Shown here: positions 9,537-21,175 of the stretch, in pieces
How the letters are laid out: every line of letters starts with the position of its first letter
Numbering within the stretch: the first letter of the stretch is position 1
Translations under genes and position numbers: made by a program
The notes under the pieces: generated by a model
The model's database searches: none
Told to the model about the DNA's origin: nothing
Seen by the model: the letters and a program-made list of their open reading frames with translations, nothing else
Source: Adiantum capillus-veneris
Taxonomy: Eukaryota; Streptophyta; Polypodiopsida; Polypodiales; Pteridaceae
Length of the DNA stretch: 64,000 nucleotides
Assembly (NCBI GenBank): GCA_014529385.2
Contig: CM043959.1
Coordinates: forward strand, 4,308,045 to 4,372,044
Direction: 5' to 3'

Positions 9537-10997
9537 TCTGTGAGCTAATCACCAAGCCCACACTGTGCGGTATCGATGCATACACACACACAAATCTCCC
9601 AGCTGCAGAGAACACCGCACGCAAATGTTGAGTGCAACCTGCAATCTCTACCTAGATCACATAAATGATACGCATAAAACTCCTGGTAAAATTTCGCCAG
9701 AGTTTCGACGCACAATGGCTATCAACACAAAATAACCATTGTCCTGCAAGCTCAATACAATGAGCAATCAATGAGCATCAAACTACACTCAACATACATG
9801 CATAAGCTCTGCAAAACTATGGCAAACAATGCTCGAGATCACAAGACTCTCCCACCCGAGAGCAAACCACTGTCTCAAGCAAAGAAAGATACACAACTCA
9901 CTCTTGCGAGAGTGGATACAAAAACACAAAACTGTGTCCAAACTGACAAAACCTGTCAAAGTGAGAGTAAACACTCGATCACAAACTATGACGAGAATCT
10001 GGGAAAAATCGGACAGAATTTCCCCTGAAAATTGAGCAAAAACTCAAGTACAATCTCTACCATAAACCATAACACTACTCAATGCCAATGAGTAAGAATG
10101 CCAAAATGGCTCCACATTTTCACATACAATGGCAATCCGCACTCAACGTACATCAACGAAGTGACCGCGCATAAGCAAGCGCCAAAAGATTTGCAATCCG
10201 GAAACTTGATCAATGCGAAAACAATGCTCTCAAGAGAGCTCACCGGCTCTTGAAAGTGCTCGCCAAAATGCATGTATAATGGGCATCAACCATGCGCCAT
10301 AACCATATGCAAACCATCCTCAAAGACCATGAATCCAAGCACAAAATCACTGCCAAAGTATTCTGTGAAAACCAGTGAAAGAAGCTCCACCTGTGTGCTC
10401 CAAAAACCTGCGTCTCTCAAGAGACCGCTTCGGTGGTGTGTAAACGCCTCCGTACTTCGTTGCCCAAGTCTACCAAAAACCCTCAAACCACAAGCTTAAC
10501 ACAAGCTGCAATTGCATCTTCAGCTCAGAATTTATGCACTCAATTTCAAGAATCTCGCGTGCTTCCAAAAGTGCATCAAACTCGCACACAATGCGACAAT
10601 AGAAAATCTGGAATTTTCTGTATACAGTCAGTCTGAGCTGAATATCAGCAAAACGGTGAGAAATTTGCAAAAAGTTTCTTCTGCAAAGATGTAGACCACG
10701 TCAAAACGGATGAGCAACGGGACAGAATTCTCAGATCTGCATTCTACAAGGAGAAAAACGAATCTGAAAACGATGCTGTTGCACACACAGATTTAGGGCA
10801 GCACCTTCACTTACACACAATCTTCCACACTCCTTTCTGAGCTTCCACAAGAGCATACATCACTCTCAACTGAGCTCACAAGCTCCCATTGCATTCTCAC
10901 AGCAAGTCTTCTGCTTTCTTAATCTCTCTACCGTCGAGAGAGAGCGAGCTATCGCCTCGAAGATCTCAAAGCCGTCGTGCTCTCCGCGGTCACCATA
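9537..10997 (-). other. Copia leader, no ORF recognised
   Basis: About 1.46 kb between the primer site and gag, unusually long for copia. The plus strand is C/A-rich and G-poor. Small frames exist but none resembles a known protein. It may hold the packaging signal. Confidence 0.55.
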
Positions 10998-11009
10998 GCT
11001 CTGATACCA
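10998..11009 (-). other. Primer-binding site, tRNA-iMet type
   Basis: The minus strand reads TGGTATCAGAGC two bases after the 5' LTR. This is the plant initiator-Met tRNA complement typical of Ty1/copia. Confidence 0.92.
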
Positions 11010-11011
11010 AT

Positions 11012-11200
11012 TGAAGGGGATCGGGGAGCACCACAGACGGAGAGTGAGAGAGAGAGAAGGAGACACACACAATGTGGGTGGGGAGACTGTGAAGTGGAAG
11101 CTCCCTCTATACAGTATACTCACTATAAGTATAGGGTAACAGTGGGCGGGCGCCCATGAACTGGGCGACCAGTCAAGGCACATAGGCCTTAACCCCAACA
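11012..11200 (-). repeat. Copia 5' LTR
   Basis: 189 bp, TG...CA, partner of 7242-11200's left LTR. The second CAATT target copy follows at 11201-11205. Confidence 0.95.
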
Positions 11201-11205
11201 CAATT

Positions 11206-11905
11206 TTGGTCCAATTTGCTTCAAATCAATTTTTGAACAAGAATAGATGCATAAAAACATGAAGGAACAAAACTGTAAAGTCAAAACAAATTTTTGCAAC
11301 CAAAGTAAATAATCACGATTATTTACAACTGAGTATTTTTTTCAACTTTTTGCAAACTTGGCTTCATAGGTTTGAAGTATATACCAAATACATACTTTGA
11401 GTGAAATATGGGCTCATTTGGATGCATAGGGTGAAAATGGTACCATATTTTGGCTTTAGGTCTCTGGAACAGTAGATATAAAGGAAATTTGAGATTTTGA
11501 GCTCCAAATTGGTTCAAAATTGGCTAGTGGGCTTAAAACATTATGTACTTTGGATGTATGATGATAAAATATCAAAACTCCCCAATTTTGGCTAGAAAGT
11601 AAATAATCACGATTATTAACTTTTCTACCAAAATTAACATTTTTTGGTACAACTTGGTTCTAGGCATTTTATAGACCCTGTATATGAGATATAAGGTGAT
11701 TTGGATCAAGAAATGTTGTCCATAACCCAAAACTTGGCTTGCAAAGACTTCCTTGCGTTTTTTTGGCAATTTTCCAAGTTATAGGTGCTCATTTTGGCTC
11801 ATACTTTTTTTTTGGCATGTATTAGGTGTGTACACATGATAGGTGAGGAGATGTGACAATTTCCAAGCAAAAAAGATGCAAAAGTAAATAATCGCGACTA
11901 TTTAC
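11206..11905 (-). repeat. Palindrome-phased leader repeats of Ty3 copy 1
   Basis: This continues the Ty3 copy 1 sequence beyond the copia insertion. Palindromes with arms GTAAATAATC and GATTATTTAC (or close variants) occur at 11305-11326, 11599-11620 and 11884-11905, spaced 294 and 285 bp. The sequence between them is diverged but keeps short common stretches, so it looks like an old tandem array with a ~290-bp unit. The same palindrome and spacing recur at 22813-23694. Confidence 0.75.
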
Positions 11906-13317
11906 TACAGTGACAAAGTCTTTGCAAAACGTACATCTTTTGATCTAGACATATTCTATACACTTAAAACAAGTCCTAAATTGAATTTGGTTAAGTTTTG
12001 TCATGCCGGCATCACTTTGTGCTTTGTCGACTCTGAAATCACCGATTTCTGTGACTACACTGCCTGTTGGGTTGGTCAGTCAACTTTGAGGCTTTGGACT
12101 TGTTTGCAACATAGTCGTGAAGCAACTTGTCCAATTCTGGCTCGTTTGGAGTCAGCTTGACCCCATATGTCGAATATGACACTTTGTAACCTTCGAGCCG
12201 TTTTCTGCTTTTCGAGGGCTCTGCTTGATGGGTTTCACTAAACCAATCATATACACTGTAGGCAAGCTATCTGTGGAGTCAGATCGGAATTCTGGTATCT
12301 GCCAAAAACCTAGCTTTTTCTACTGGGGACCCCCTCGATCCCTGCCGAATGGTCAACTGATGATATAGAAAGGTTCTATTATGCTAGGGCATGCTATGGT
12401 TCAAATCCCATTTGATTTGGTCGAGTTGGCAGGGCGCTATGGTCAGTTTTTGATCGTAGGTCTTCGTGCACTGCTCGATTTCTAGGGTTTTTTCTAGGGG
12501 TTTAGACTAGCTACCAACCGTAAAAAATGGATCATTGACGAGCAAAGAACTTCCCCCTCATGTCTCGTGTGAGACAGTGCTGAAAACGATGAACTGTGGA
12601 TTCTGGAAAAGTCGCACGAAAGAGGTCGAAATCTCTCTCTGCAAAGGCTGCAAGTGGAAATGAGGTGGTTTTAGCATACTTTGGATATCTATACCCGGAC
12701 TTCCCAAACCAATTTCCCTCAGATTCCCCCATTAGTCCTACTAGGCCGGGAAATCTATGTTACACTCAAAATTTTTCTTGATCGGATTACTGTAGCTCAT
12801 TCTGCAAGAATTTTGCAAAAGTAGGCATGGCCGCCTAATTTAAGCTTCCCGCTTCTATCTTTTGATTTTTTTGAAAATTTTTGTGCTTGTCTGCCTTGTT
12901 TTTTTATCACCATCGTGTCTTCTGTTTTTCCATATGAGCTTCCTTGCTACTTATTATTAATTTTTGACCTGTTTATTTGTAAAAATCAAAGAAAATAGCA
13001 AAATGCTCTACAAAAGTAAAGTGAAAATCTAATAATTAAAAAAATCCATTGAAAAACACAGTTTTATTGTTTTTTGTTGATTTTTCTATTTTAAGCCTCA
13101 TTATTTATAAAAATGATGAAAAATATCCAAAAAAGGACTATATTTGATTATTTTTGGATAGTATATACACTACTTTACTCATCAGGAAGATATTATCAGT
13201 GAATTTTTCCTTGATGATGAATTATAAGGGCATTATTAGGTAATTTTACAAAAAATCACACATTAACATCGAACTTTTTTCCTCCCTCTTCAAACATTGC
13301 CCTTAATTATTTAGTAC
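11906..13317. other. Non-coding interval between Ty3 copies
   Basis: No gene is seen. The left part (to about 12500) resembles Ty3 leader sequence in style, and the right part (12840-13317) is very A+T-rich and probably the 3' untranslated region of copy 2. I searched by eye for a tRNA-Asp primer site and for a match to the 24384-25313 LTR and found neither, so the expected LTR between the two copies is missing or too diverged to see. Confidence 0.5.
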
Positions 13318-14114
13318 TTAGAGCCCTTCCACCCCTCCTAGATGGCGTACTCCGAGACGACTGTGTGCATGGATTGAACAATCGTGTCTATGCATAGCCG
13401 TGGTTGGCTCTACCATGCTTTGAAGATCAATGCAATTCAAACCACTATGTTGTGCGAGAGCTGGGCATTGGGTAATTAACTCAAGGGTTTCTGATGTCGA
13501 AGTTTGTTGTTGATGTCTTCCAAAGAGAAAATCTTGTAGCTTGTGTGCTCTCTGTTTAATTTTACCATTAGGATGCTTCAACACAGTGATTGCTTGAGCT
13601 ATTGGTAGCACTTTTGACTATTGTCGAGCTTTTTCTCGCCATTGGTAGCTTGGCTTGCTTGGTGCTGTATGGTGTGGTGGAGTCTTTTGAGACTTAACTC
13701 GCCATTGCTTGATTGGTGTTACGGTTTGTGGAGAAGATAAGTGCTTCTTTTTCTTCCAAACCAATTTCATGCTAGGTTCCGTGCTCGGAGATGCTCGTCT
13801 CTGTGTTTAACCCTTGGAACCTTCTTTTGTTTTGTCGGTGAAAAATTTTTAGGCACCCAGATCTAAATCGGTTTATGCTTAAGCTGTGCTTTTGGTACCC
13901 AAATTTGCCTGACTCCTTGCATGCTACTTGTAGCATTTGCTTGTCGAGGGGATGGAGAAGATTGACTACTTCGTGGTTTGGTCTGCTGATTGCTTCTTTT
14001 CCATTCCTCCTTGCTTGGTGCAATTGGAACAATGAGTTGCTCGCCTTTAGGTGATAGCTTTAGGTGTATCCCAATCTGGTAATGCTTTGTATGTCCGCAT
14101 CCAGGGAATTCCAA
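13318..14114 (-). pseudogene. C-terminal tail of Ty3 copy 2 polyprotein
   Basis: Frames 13863-14114 and 13318-13611 follow the second retropepsin. The first continues it after a one-base frameshift (SPKGEQLIVPIAPSKEEW) and then becomes Lys/Ser/Pro/Gln-rich with QIWVPKAQLK. The last has CPALAQHSGLNCIDLQSM. No enzyme domain is visible. A polar, low-complexity tail after an extra protease is not part of the usual Ty3 plan. The exact exonic continuity is unclear because several stops and frameshifts intervene. Confidence 0.45.
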
Positions 14115-14682
14115 GAATCATCGTTTCATTCATGTGTTCATCTAGTAAGCATATAAACTGGTGAGGACATGAACATCCATGTACTATCACGTTCAAGTTG
14201 ACTACTCCCAATGTTGGGGTTGGGTTCTTGTTGCATCCTTTGATTGTCACTATTCCTACTGTCAATGCTTGACTTGTTGCCTTCTTGTACGTGGAATAAC
14301 TTACCGCATTTACTCTAGCTCCTGTGTCGACCAAAGCATTGGTGCTATGATTATTGAGCTGTACTTTGATGCGCAGGCCCATTCCGTTTAACCAGTCATC
14401 ATCTATTGAAACTACGTCTTTAGGTAATTCCCATTGTCGGTCATCTATTTCCAAAGTGTTGATGGGAATCGGTATCTGTTGATTCTTGAGAGCAACTTTC
14501 CATTTGAGTACCCGAAGCTGAGCTTCCTCTTGGGCTTCATCAATAATCTGTTGTCTTTTAATCTTTCTTTGCTTGGTTGCATGCATTCTTTCTAGAAATT
14601 CATTGGTTAGCAGCAAATTGTATTTCTTTAAACGACATCTACTAATCCAATTAGCCATTGGTTCACCATCTAGGGTGGACAA
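14047..14682 (-). pseudogene. Integrase C-terminus fused to a second retropepsin, copy 2
   Basis: The frame opens with STLDGEPMANW and CRLKKYN, the typical end of a Ty3 integrase. After a charged helical linker (KRKIKRQQIIDEAQEEAQLR) it runs straight into an aspartic protease-like domain: LRIKVQLNNHSTNALVDTGA, then RVNAVS, and later MILGIPWMRTYKALPDW. Asp-Thr-Gly and ILG are the two hallmark retropepsin motifs at the normal spacing. The domain is separate from the first protease at 18790-19224. It is joined to integrase by an apparent 2-base deletion near 14692, and its 3' end has a one-base frameshift. Its role is unknown; it could be an extra protease or a structural dimerisation domain. 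Confidence 0.75.
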
Positions 14683-14684
14683 TT

Positions 14685-15554
14685 TTACTGCTCACTTGGA
14701 GATACATCTTCAATGATAAACGGTCCGTTTCCCTTTTTCTTAAACTTGGGAATGTGCTGCTTGAGGGAATAGACTAAAACCAAGTCCCCTTTCTTAAAGA
14801 TTTTTGTGATTAAGTGGGAATCAAAAAACAGTTTTTGTTTCCGCTTTTGTGCATAGATGTGAGCTACAACAGTTAGCCTTTGCTCATCTAGCTTTTCCAA
14901 ATCTTCAAGTCTTTCTGACAATTCATGTCCAGTCCACTCAAGATTCTGTGCTACCCTGAATGTCGGCAATAGAAATCCTATTGGAAGTATGGCATCAAGA
15001 CCATAAACAAGGTTAAAGGGTGTAGCATTTAAAGCTGTTTTGAACGAAACTTGATAAGCCCATAGAGCAGCATGGAGATTCATTTCCCAGTCTCTCCTTC
15101 CTGAACTAACCACTTTAGCCAGCACTGAGCTAAGAATTTTGTTCGTATGCTCAGCTTATCCGTTTGCTTGTGGGTGATAGGGAGATGATTTGTTATGGAT
15201 GACCATAAACTCATTAAGCAAATACTCAATTACCTCATTGAGGAAACGATTTCCCCGATCACTGACAATTTCTATTGGCACTCCATATCTCGTGAATACA
15301 TACTCATATAAGAATGCAACAGTGGTTCTGGCATCATTTTTTTGAGTTGCTTTAGCCTCAGCCCGCTTGGTCAAATAGTCCGTAGCTACAATGATATATT
15401 GAGCTTGGGTTCTATAAGCAAGTGGCTGGACTGGCCCAACAAAATCTATACCCCATTTTGCGAAAGCTCTAGCCCCCATCATTGGTCTTAAGGACATGCT
15501 ATCTACTCGTGTTGGCATTTTTGCTCGTTGACAAGCATCACACCTTCTAACATA
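14685..15554 (-). pseudogene. Ty3 integrase catalytic core and C-terminal half, copy 2
   Basis: The frame 15156-15518 has KWGIDFVGPV (first catalytic Asp), then VSDRGNRFLNEV (second Asp) and SSPYHPQANG; a stop (TAA for an expected CAA) precedes AEHTNKIL, which carries the catalytic Glu. The frame 14685-15125 continues with DWEMNLHAALWAYQ, TPFNLVYG and a GDLVLVYS segment typical of the integrase C-terminal GPY/F region. With one stop and one 2-base deletion repaired on paper it reads as an ordinary Ty3 integrase, but as found it is broken. Confidence 0.88.
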
Positions 15555-16247
15555 TTATTTGGCATCTGCAAAAAGTGTTGGCCACCATATGCCTACCATC
15601 AAGATTGCTCTTGCGGTGGTCTCACTAGAAAAGTGACCTCCAGCTAATCCAGCATGTGCTTGTTCTATAATCGGAATATACTCGTTTTCATTTGCACAAA
15701 GACGCAAATGTTGATCTTTAACTCTCCGATACAATTGGTTCCCAATAAGAGTATAGTCTCTTGTTTCAGTTTCAATTGCTATTTGACGGTGTTTACTCAT
15801 ATCCTCACAAAATGTTCGGCTTGATAAGTAAGTAACTAGATAGTTACTCCACTTAGGAACAAGTGACATTTGAAACAATCTTACATGAGGTATGGGTGTT
15901 TGTTTTTGACATTGAGGACAATCCTTTACAAAAGATCTAACATCTCTCCTCATAGCTGGCCAAAATACTCCAAGTCTCAAGATTCGTTGCATAGTTTGGT
16001 CTTCCGCAAAGTGAAGTCCTACTATGGTAACATGTGCTTGACTTAGGTACTGTTCTTTTTCTTCAGGATTAATACATAAGAGCAATATCCCATCTCGATT
16101 TCTTTTGTATAGCCTACCAGCTAGTAATTGATACGTAGCCGATTGCTCAATTAATCCAATTGTGATAGGAAGTGGTATTTGTGAATCCACTTGAGCTATC
16201 GTCATCAATGACACAACTTTTTTTGACCATCTAGGTATCATTTCCAC
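15555..16247 (-). pseudogene. Tandem H2C2 integrase zinc domains, copy 2
   Basis: 230 codons carry two copies of the module that normally occurs once before the integrase core. Unit 1: LLAGRLYKRNRDG, QAHVTIVGLHF, GVFWPAMRRDV, CPQCQ. Unit 2: LIGNQLYRRVKDQ, QAHAGLAGGHF, GIWWPTLFADAK and, past a stop, RRCDACQRAK. Each unit is about 100 residues with His-x-His and Cys-x2-Cys in register. The units are clearly homologous but well diverged, so the duplication is old and predates the copy 1/copy 2 split. Confidence 0.8.
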
Positions 16248-16279
16248 GAAGAATAAATAGGCATCTGGTAGATCATCGT

Positions 16280-16678
16280 CTACCCTTTAGGTGATTCTCC
16301 TGAAACAATCCTTGACAAATGATCTGCTCGTTGATGTGTAGTACCCGTTTTTACAACCATAGTGAAATAAAATTTCAAAAGAATGATGAACCATCTCACT
16401 ATTCTCCCTGTGCTGCATGGCTTGTTGACCAAATACAACAAATCTTGGTGGTCCACAAAGAACACAAACTTGTTGGCTCATAGGTAATGTCTATACTTTT
16501 TAACAACATAGATCATTCCTAATCTTTCCCTTTCAGTGGTGGTGTAATTATTTTCTGCCATGTTCAATTGTCGGCTAGCATAAGAAATAGGAAAGTCAAT
16601 TTTCCCATCTCTTGGTTGAGCTAGTATACAACCGATAGCAAAATTGGAAGCATCTACATATACATGGAATACCTTATT
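16280..16678 (-). pseudogene. Ty3 RNase H, copy 2
   Basis: Same motifs and breaks as 915-1313, with a substitution at 16402 (T to C on the plus strand). YVDASNFAIG, the ISYASRQLN block and FFVDHQDLLYLV are all present in broken frames. Confidence 0.75.
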
Positions 16679-18038
16679 TCAATCTGGTGCTTTCAATATT
16701 GAAGCTGAGGTGAGAGATTTCTTAAGCTTCATGAAGGATTCTTCACATGTCTTGGTCCATTCAAAGTGTGTAATCAAGCTATACACGGGTTTTGCAATTA
16801 TAGCATACATGTAGATGAACCGTCGGTAATATCCACAATGCCCCATGAAGGCTTGTACCCCCTTGACTGTTGTTGGTCTAGGCAAATGAGCAATGACATG
16901 AATCTTCTCAATATCAGTAGCTATGCCATTTTTAGACACTATATGTCCAAGAATTTTTCCTTGTCTACCTATGAATGTGCACTTTTCAGGATTTAAGCAA
17001 ATCCTAGAAAGTCTACATTTTTTGAATACCTTTTTGAGGTGTTCAAAAGGATCAGCTTGGATTGATAAATGTACGCATAGATCATCCATATATACTTCTA
17101 AGAATTTCCTAAGATATTCTTTAAAAGCATGGCTCATCAATCTTTGAAATGTGGCTGGAGCATAAGTTAACCCAAATGGCATAACCCGATAGGCAAATAA
17201 ATCCCATTCTGTTGCAAAAGCAGTTTTATGCTGATCTTTTGGGTCAACCAAAAGTTGATTGTATCCCGAAAAGCCGTCTAAGAAGCTGTAAGATTCTTTT
17301 TTTGCAAACTCGTTCTAAAACATGCTCAGTGATTGGAAGAGGAAAGTTGTCTCTGATGGTAGCTGCATTCACCTTTTTGAGATTAACACACACTCATAAT
17401 TTTCCATTCTTCTTGGGGACTACCACAATTGGAGACACCCAATCTGTGTGTTCAATTTCGTAAATGAATTCGGCTTCCTTTAGTTTCTCAATCTCTTCTT
17501 TTATCTTCGTGGTGAATGTTTCATTATACGTGTATGGCTTTTGTCTACTTGGTTTCGCATCATCCCTCATGGATATGATATGTTGACAGATTTCTGGATC
17601 AATACCCTTGAGATCTTTGTAAGACCAAGCAAATATATCTCGATATCCCTTTAACAAGCTTAGCAAGAGCTCTTCTTCTTCTTCTGTTAGGTTATTTGCA
17701 ATGTAAGCAGGTCTAAGCTCTTCTCCTGGTTCAACCAAGTCTATCTTTTTAGCATTTTCAGGCCCTTCGTAAGACTCACCTTGTTTTCGTAGTTCCCTAA
17801 TAGGTTGTTTGACTATGATTTTTCGATCTTGGAGAGTATACTTTTTGTAATGGGATGGAACATTCATTACATCCCTACCATCCTCTTCCGTAGTTTCCAT
17901 TTCGGTTGTGTATATCTCCTTTAGAGCTTTTTCCAACTCTTGATATTTCTTTCTCCGCTCGACTCGTGTCATGAGTGGTCTTTTATCCTGTGGGTTTGCT
18001 TGAGTACCCTTCCTTGTTTTTCTCGATGCTTGAAACAT
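16679..18038 (-). pseudogene. Ty3 reverse transcriptase, copy 2
   Basis: Equivalent to 1314-2673. Palm motifs (WVSPIVVVPKKNG, PFGLTYAPATFQ, VYMDD) are present in order. The stop after KKNGKL sits where related RTs have Arg (CGA to TGA). A frameshift lies between 17250 and 17394. The sequence matches copy 1 in this whole segment. Confidence 0.88.
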
Positions 18039-18144
18039 TTCTGAATTTTGGTTTTAAGGATGTCTGCCATTTATTTTTTCCTTGATACAATCATTTGCAT
18101 CAGGAATTGTGTTCTACTGGAGACTGATGGCATAGGTCGTGTTT

Positions 18145-18627
18145 TCATGTTTCTGGTGTCTCTTTTTTGTCTATACCATTTTTTTTTCTTCTTGATTTCT
18201 GGTTTGGAAAGTCAAAAAACTTTTCCTCCCCTCCTTTTAAGAGTAGCTTAAATCTCATATGATCTTTTTGTGACCCCGAATCTTTTGAGATAGCTGAGTG
18301 TTCATCTAACTCATCAGTTGCATCGTAATAGAGGTCTGAAAAGACTTGTTGAGCTTTCATTAAGTCCTTGGGTTCCTCATCTTTGTCTTCAATGTTGAGG
18401 ATTGAAATGATTTGGATGGGAGTTATATCGTAGCCATCCTCATTGCGAAATTGAGTAGGCATAGATGTATTCACACATACATCCATTGTTGCTAAAATTT
18501 GAGTCCATTCAAATGGCTCAAATAAATGCTCTAGAAACGGTTCGGGTACATAGGCTTCGTCTGTGCAGTCCCTTTCTAGGATACATTCTTCTCGTCTTAA
18601 GCTTCCATTTTTTGAAGCTCCACACAT
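18145..18627 (-). pseudogene. Protease-RT linker, copy 2
   Basis: 160 codons, equivalent to 2780-3262, with Cys-to-Tyr and Glu-to-Lys differences. Both are transitions. No catalytic motif is seen. Confidence 0.5.
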
Positions 18628-18789
18628 CCAAATAGGCGTGTCTTTGTTTAACTAGGATGGAAGCTTAGTTTCAACCAAAGAGACTGAATCAAACTCTTGT
18701 ATGGGTGTTTTCAAGACATCTTTATAAGTGTGATCTTTTAGATTTACTCTTGTTATAGATCCCACTTGCTTCAAGTACATATAATTGTT

Positions 18790-19224
18790 TCAACCTTGGA
18801 TAAGCTGTACCTGTCGCATGAAGGGTCTTCCCAATATGATTTTATAGTTGAGTTTTTTTCCAAAGATTTCTATGGCAAAAGTGTGTTGACATTCAATTCC
18901 ACAGGAATTAACTATCACCTTTTCAAGCAGTCCTAATGGTCTCTCAATGAGTCCATCAGCCAATTGCAATTTCATTCGCGTTTGTCTAATGGCTAGTTGT
19001 CCCCAGGATTCCCATACTGCTTTAGTGGCTATGGCTATGCCAGCTCCACTATCCAGTATTTCCATGGTTTCAATGTCATTATATTTCACTGGAAGGGTGG
19101 CGTTTCCTTCTTCCCCTTTGTAATATTCTCTGACTTTGTTCATGGGAATAGATCGAATCTCTTTGTTGTCCATTTTATTTTTCAAATTTTCCATTTTTTT
19201 TGAGATTAACCCCGTTATCCCCAC
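18790..19224 (-). pseudogene. Retropepsin (first protease), copy 2
   Basis: 144 codons with ILDSGAGIAIATKAVWE and, downstream, YKIILGRPFM. This is the canonical protease position between Gag and RT. It differs in its active-site tripeptide (DSG) from the second retropepsin at 14047-14682 (DTG). Confidence 0.85.
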
Positions 19225-19246
19225 CTTCTCTAGGGTTTTCTATAAA

Positions 19247-20264
19247 TCATTCCATAAGTATGGTCTGAGTTTTCAGTTCTCCCAAGGTAAGAGTGCATTG
19301 GATGGGTGTAGACATGATTGAATGAATGTTGTCTACTTCTAGGGTCTGTTCAGCTCTTTTTACTTGTGTGGTCTTACACACTATGGATTCATCTTCGTTA
19401 TCTCCCAAGTAAGAAGGTAATGTTTTCAAGGTCAATGGTTTCGACATTCCTGAAGCTTCAGATCCGTAATCCCCGTACAAGGATTGTACATCCATGTTTA
19501 TATCAAAAGGTAGGTTATCCAACCAGATTTCCTCTATAAGAGCTGAATTTAGAGTTAGGCTCCCATCATTGATCTCTCTCACTTTTTCCCATAAGTATCC
19601 TGGCCAGTCTTCCTCTACGAATGGAATTCTGTCTAAGGCATCTTCGCTGTCAATCACTATAAGCTCTGGTTCTTTTGTCTCAAGGTAGGTTTCTACCACC
19701 ACATCGGATTTTTCTTTAGTGTCTCTTACACAAGCTCCTCAGGTTTTGCAATACTTTCAAGCTTGGGTTATTGTTTTTTCAGCATTTCTTGCATGATTCT
19801 TACCAAATTTTGAAAAGCTTCCAGTTTGGTTGCTTCCATGTCTGGAGAAGGATATTTTTTCCATTTGTTTTCCATGTTTTGGCTTGCTTAAGTCCTGCTT
19901 GATAGGCTTCCAAGGCGGCATTAATAGGCTCAAAAATTTTATCAACCAGAATGGATCTTCTAGATTTCACGATTGTTTCCTTGAATTCACGTCCAGTTTC
20001 TTTCAACTTTTCCTGGAATAGCTTTTTTTCTTTCTCCACGATTTCAATCCGTTGGTTTTGTTTTCTCATATCATATCTTTTGCTTCGGCTTCTTTTGATT
20101 CTTTGAGAGGAAACTTTTGTATTTTCCGAATCATCAGAGGAGTTGTGTTTCTTTTTCTTGGCCTGGGCTCTAGTGATTACCTTGATTGGAACAATCAGTG
20201 CACTCTCTGATGAGCTACTAGGTATCACTTGGACTACGTTTATTACTGTTTTATCCTTGTTCAA
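19247..20264 (-). pseudogene. Gag-protease spacer ORFs, copy 2
   Basis: Frames 19800-20264 (basic, coiled-coil-like) and 19247-19702 (acidic), equivalent to 3882-4899. The function is not recognised. Confidence 0.5.
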
Positions 20265-20372
20265 AGGATTTTTAGGACAATCTTCCGGAAAGTGCCCTCC
20301 CTTTTTGCAACATTTTATGCAATAGGCTTCAACTGGTTTGAGGTTTTTGTCAGGCTCTGGACATTCATTTTT

Positions 20373-21061
20373 CTAGTGATCATCTACACCACAGTTATGA
20401 CAATTTCTTGTTCTAGGCTTAATCATGGGTCTTACCATGGGAGGTCTAACACCTTGATTAGCTACATAATACATTGGTGCGAGCTCTGGTGGAGCATAGG
20501 TCACGGTTTCTTCTATTGGTGGTGGATGTGAATTATACCAATCTCCTTCTATCATTACTGTAGATGGACTAGGCTCTGCATAGGGTGTACCAGGCACTAA
20601 TGTTTGTTCCTCTATGACTTCTTCAGAGTGCATGTACCTTACAGGAATTGCATTATGTCTTGTATACGGAGGTTGTTGTCCCAACACAGCTTGAGGTCTT
20701 TCCATACCCATCGGTGGTCTTTGAGCTTGGGCCATATTAGGCTGATATCTGTACATGGATTGTCCTTATTGAGGTATCCCCTACCTGGTCCCCTTATAGG
20801 TGCTTTTTGCATGTTGTTCATCATGTCGTTCATCCTTTTAAGGATATCTTCTATAGCTGAGAGTGGTGTTGCAGCAGCCGTTTCCACTTGTGCTGGTTTA
20901 GTGGATGCCGTTTTCTTGCTTTGGTTATCCTTAGGGACATCTTCTTCATTGAAAATATCACAATTGTCTCCTAAGTCAATAGCATCTGACACACAGTCTT
21001 CTAGGGTTGTATGCTTTTTACTATAGAGTATAGCATGAAGTTCTTTGTTTGTAGGATACAA
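20373..21061 (-). pseudogene. Gag nucleocapsid region, copy 2
   Basis: Same layout as 5008-5696. The first knuckle CHNCGVDDH is cut by TAG. The second knuckle just below (near 20315) reads CIKCCKKGGHFPEDC, with Lys for the Gln of copy 1. Confidence 0.75.
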
Positions 21062-21175
21062 GCCGTTCTTCTGTAGGTATCTCTAGCCCTGGGCATCTGG
21101 CAATGTATTGTTTCATTTGAGTTGCACAATCCCTAACAGACTCACCATGTTTCTATTTAAAGATGTAGATTTGAG

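Larger units (their letters stand above)
7242..11200 (-). mobile_element. Non-autonomous Ty1/copia element, 3959 bp
   Basis: Two 189-bp LTRs differ at only a few bases, begin with TG and end with CA, and are flanked by CAATT duplications. Inside, on the minus strand, lie a tRNA-iMet primer site, a 1.5-kb leader, a gag-protease frame, a short RT remnant and a purine-rich tract. Integrase and most of RT and RNase H are missing, so mobilisation would need enzymes from another element. The near-identical LTRs imply a fairly recent insertion, later than the decay of the host Ty3 copy. Confidence 0.95.

Noticed and set aside
12532-12781. Facing ORFs (66 and 61 codons) between the Ty3 copies
   Set aside because: Short, antisense to each other and without motifs. 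A search for a tRNA-Asp primer site here also failed.
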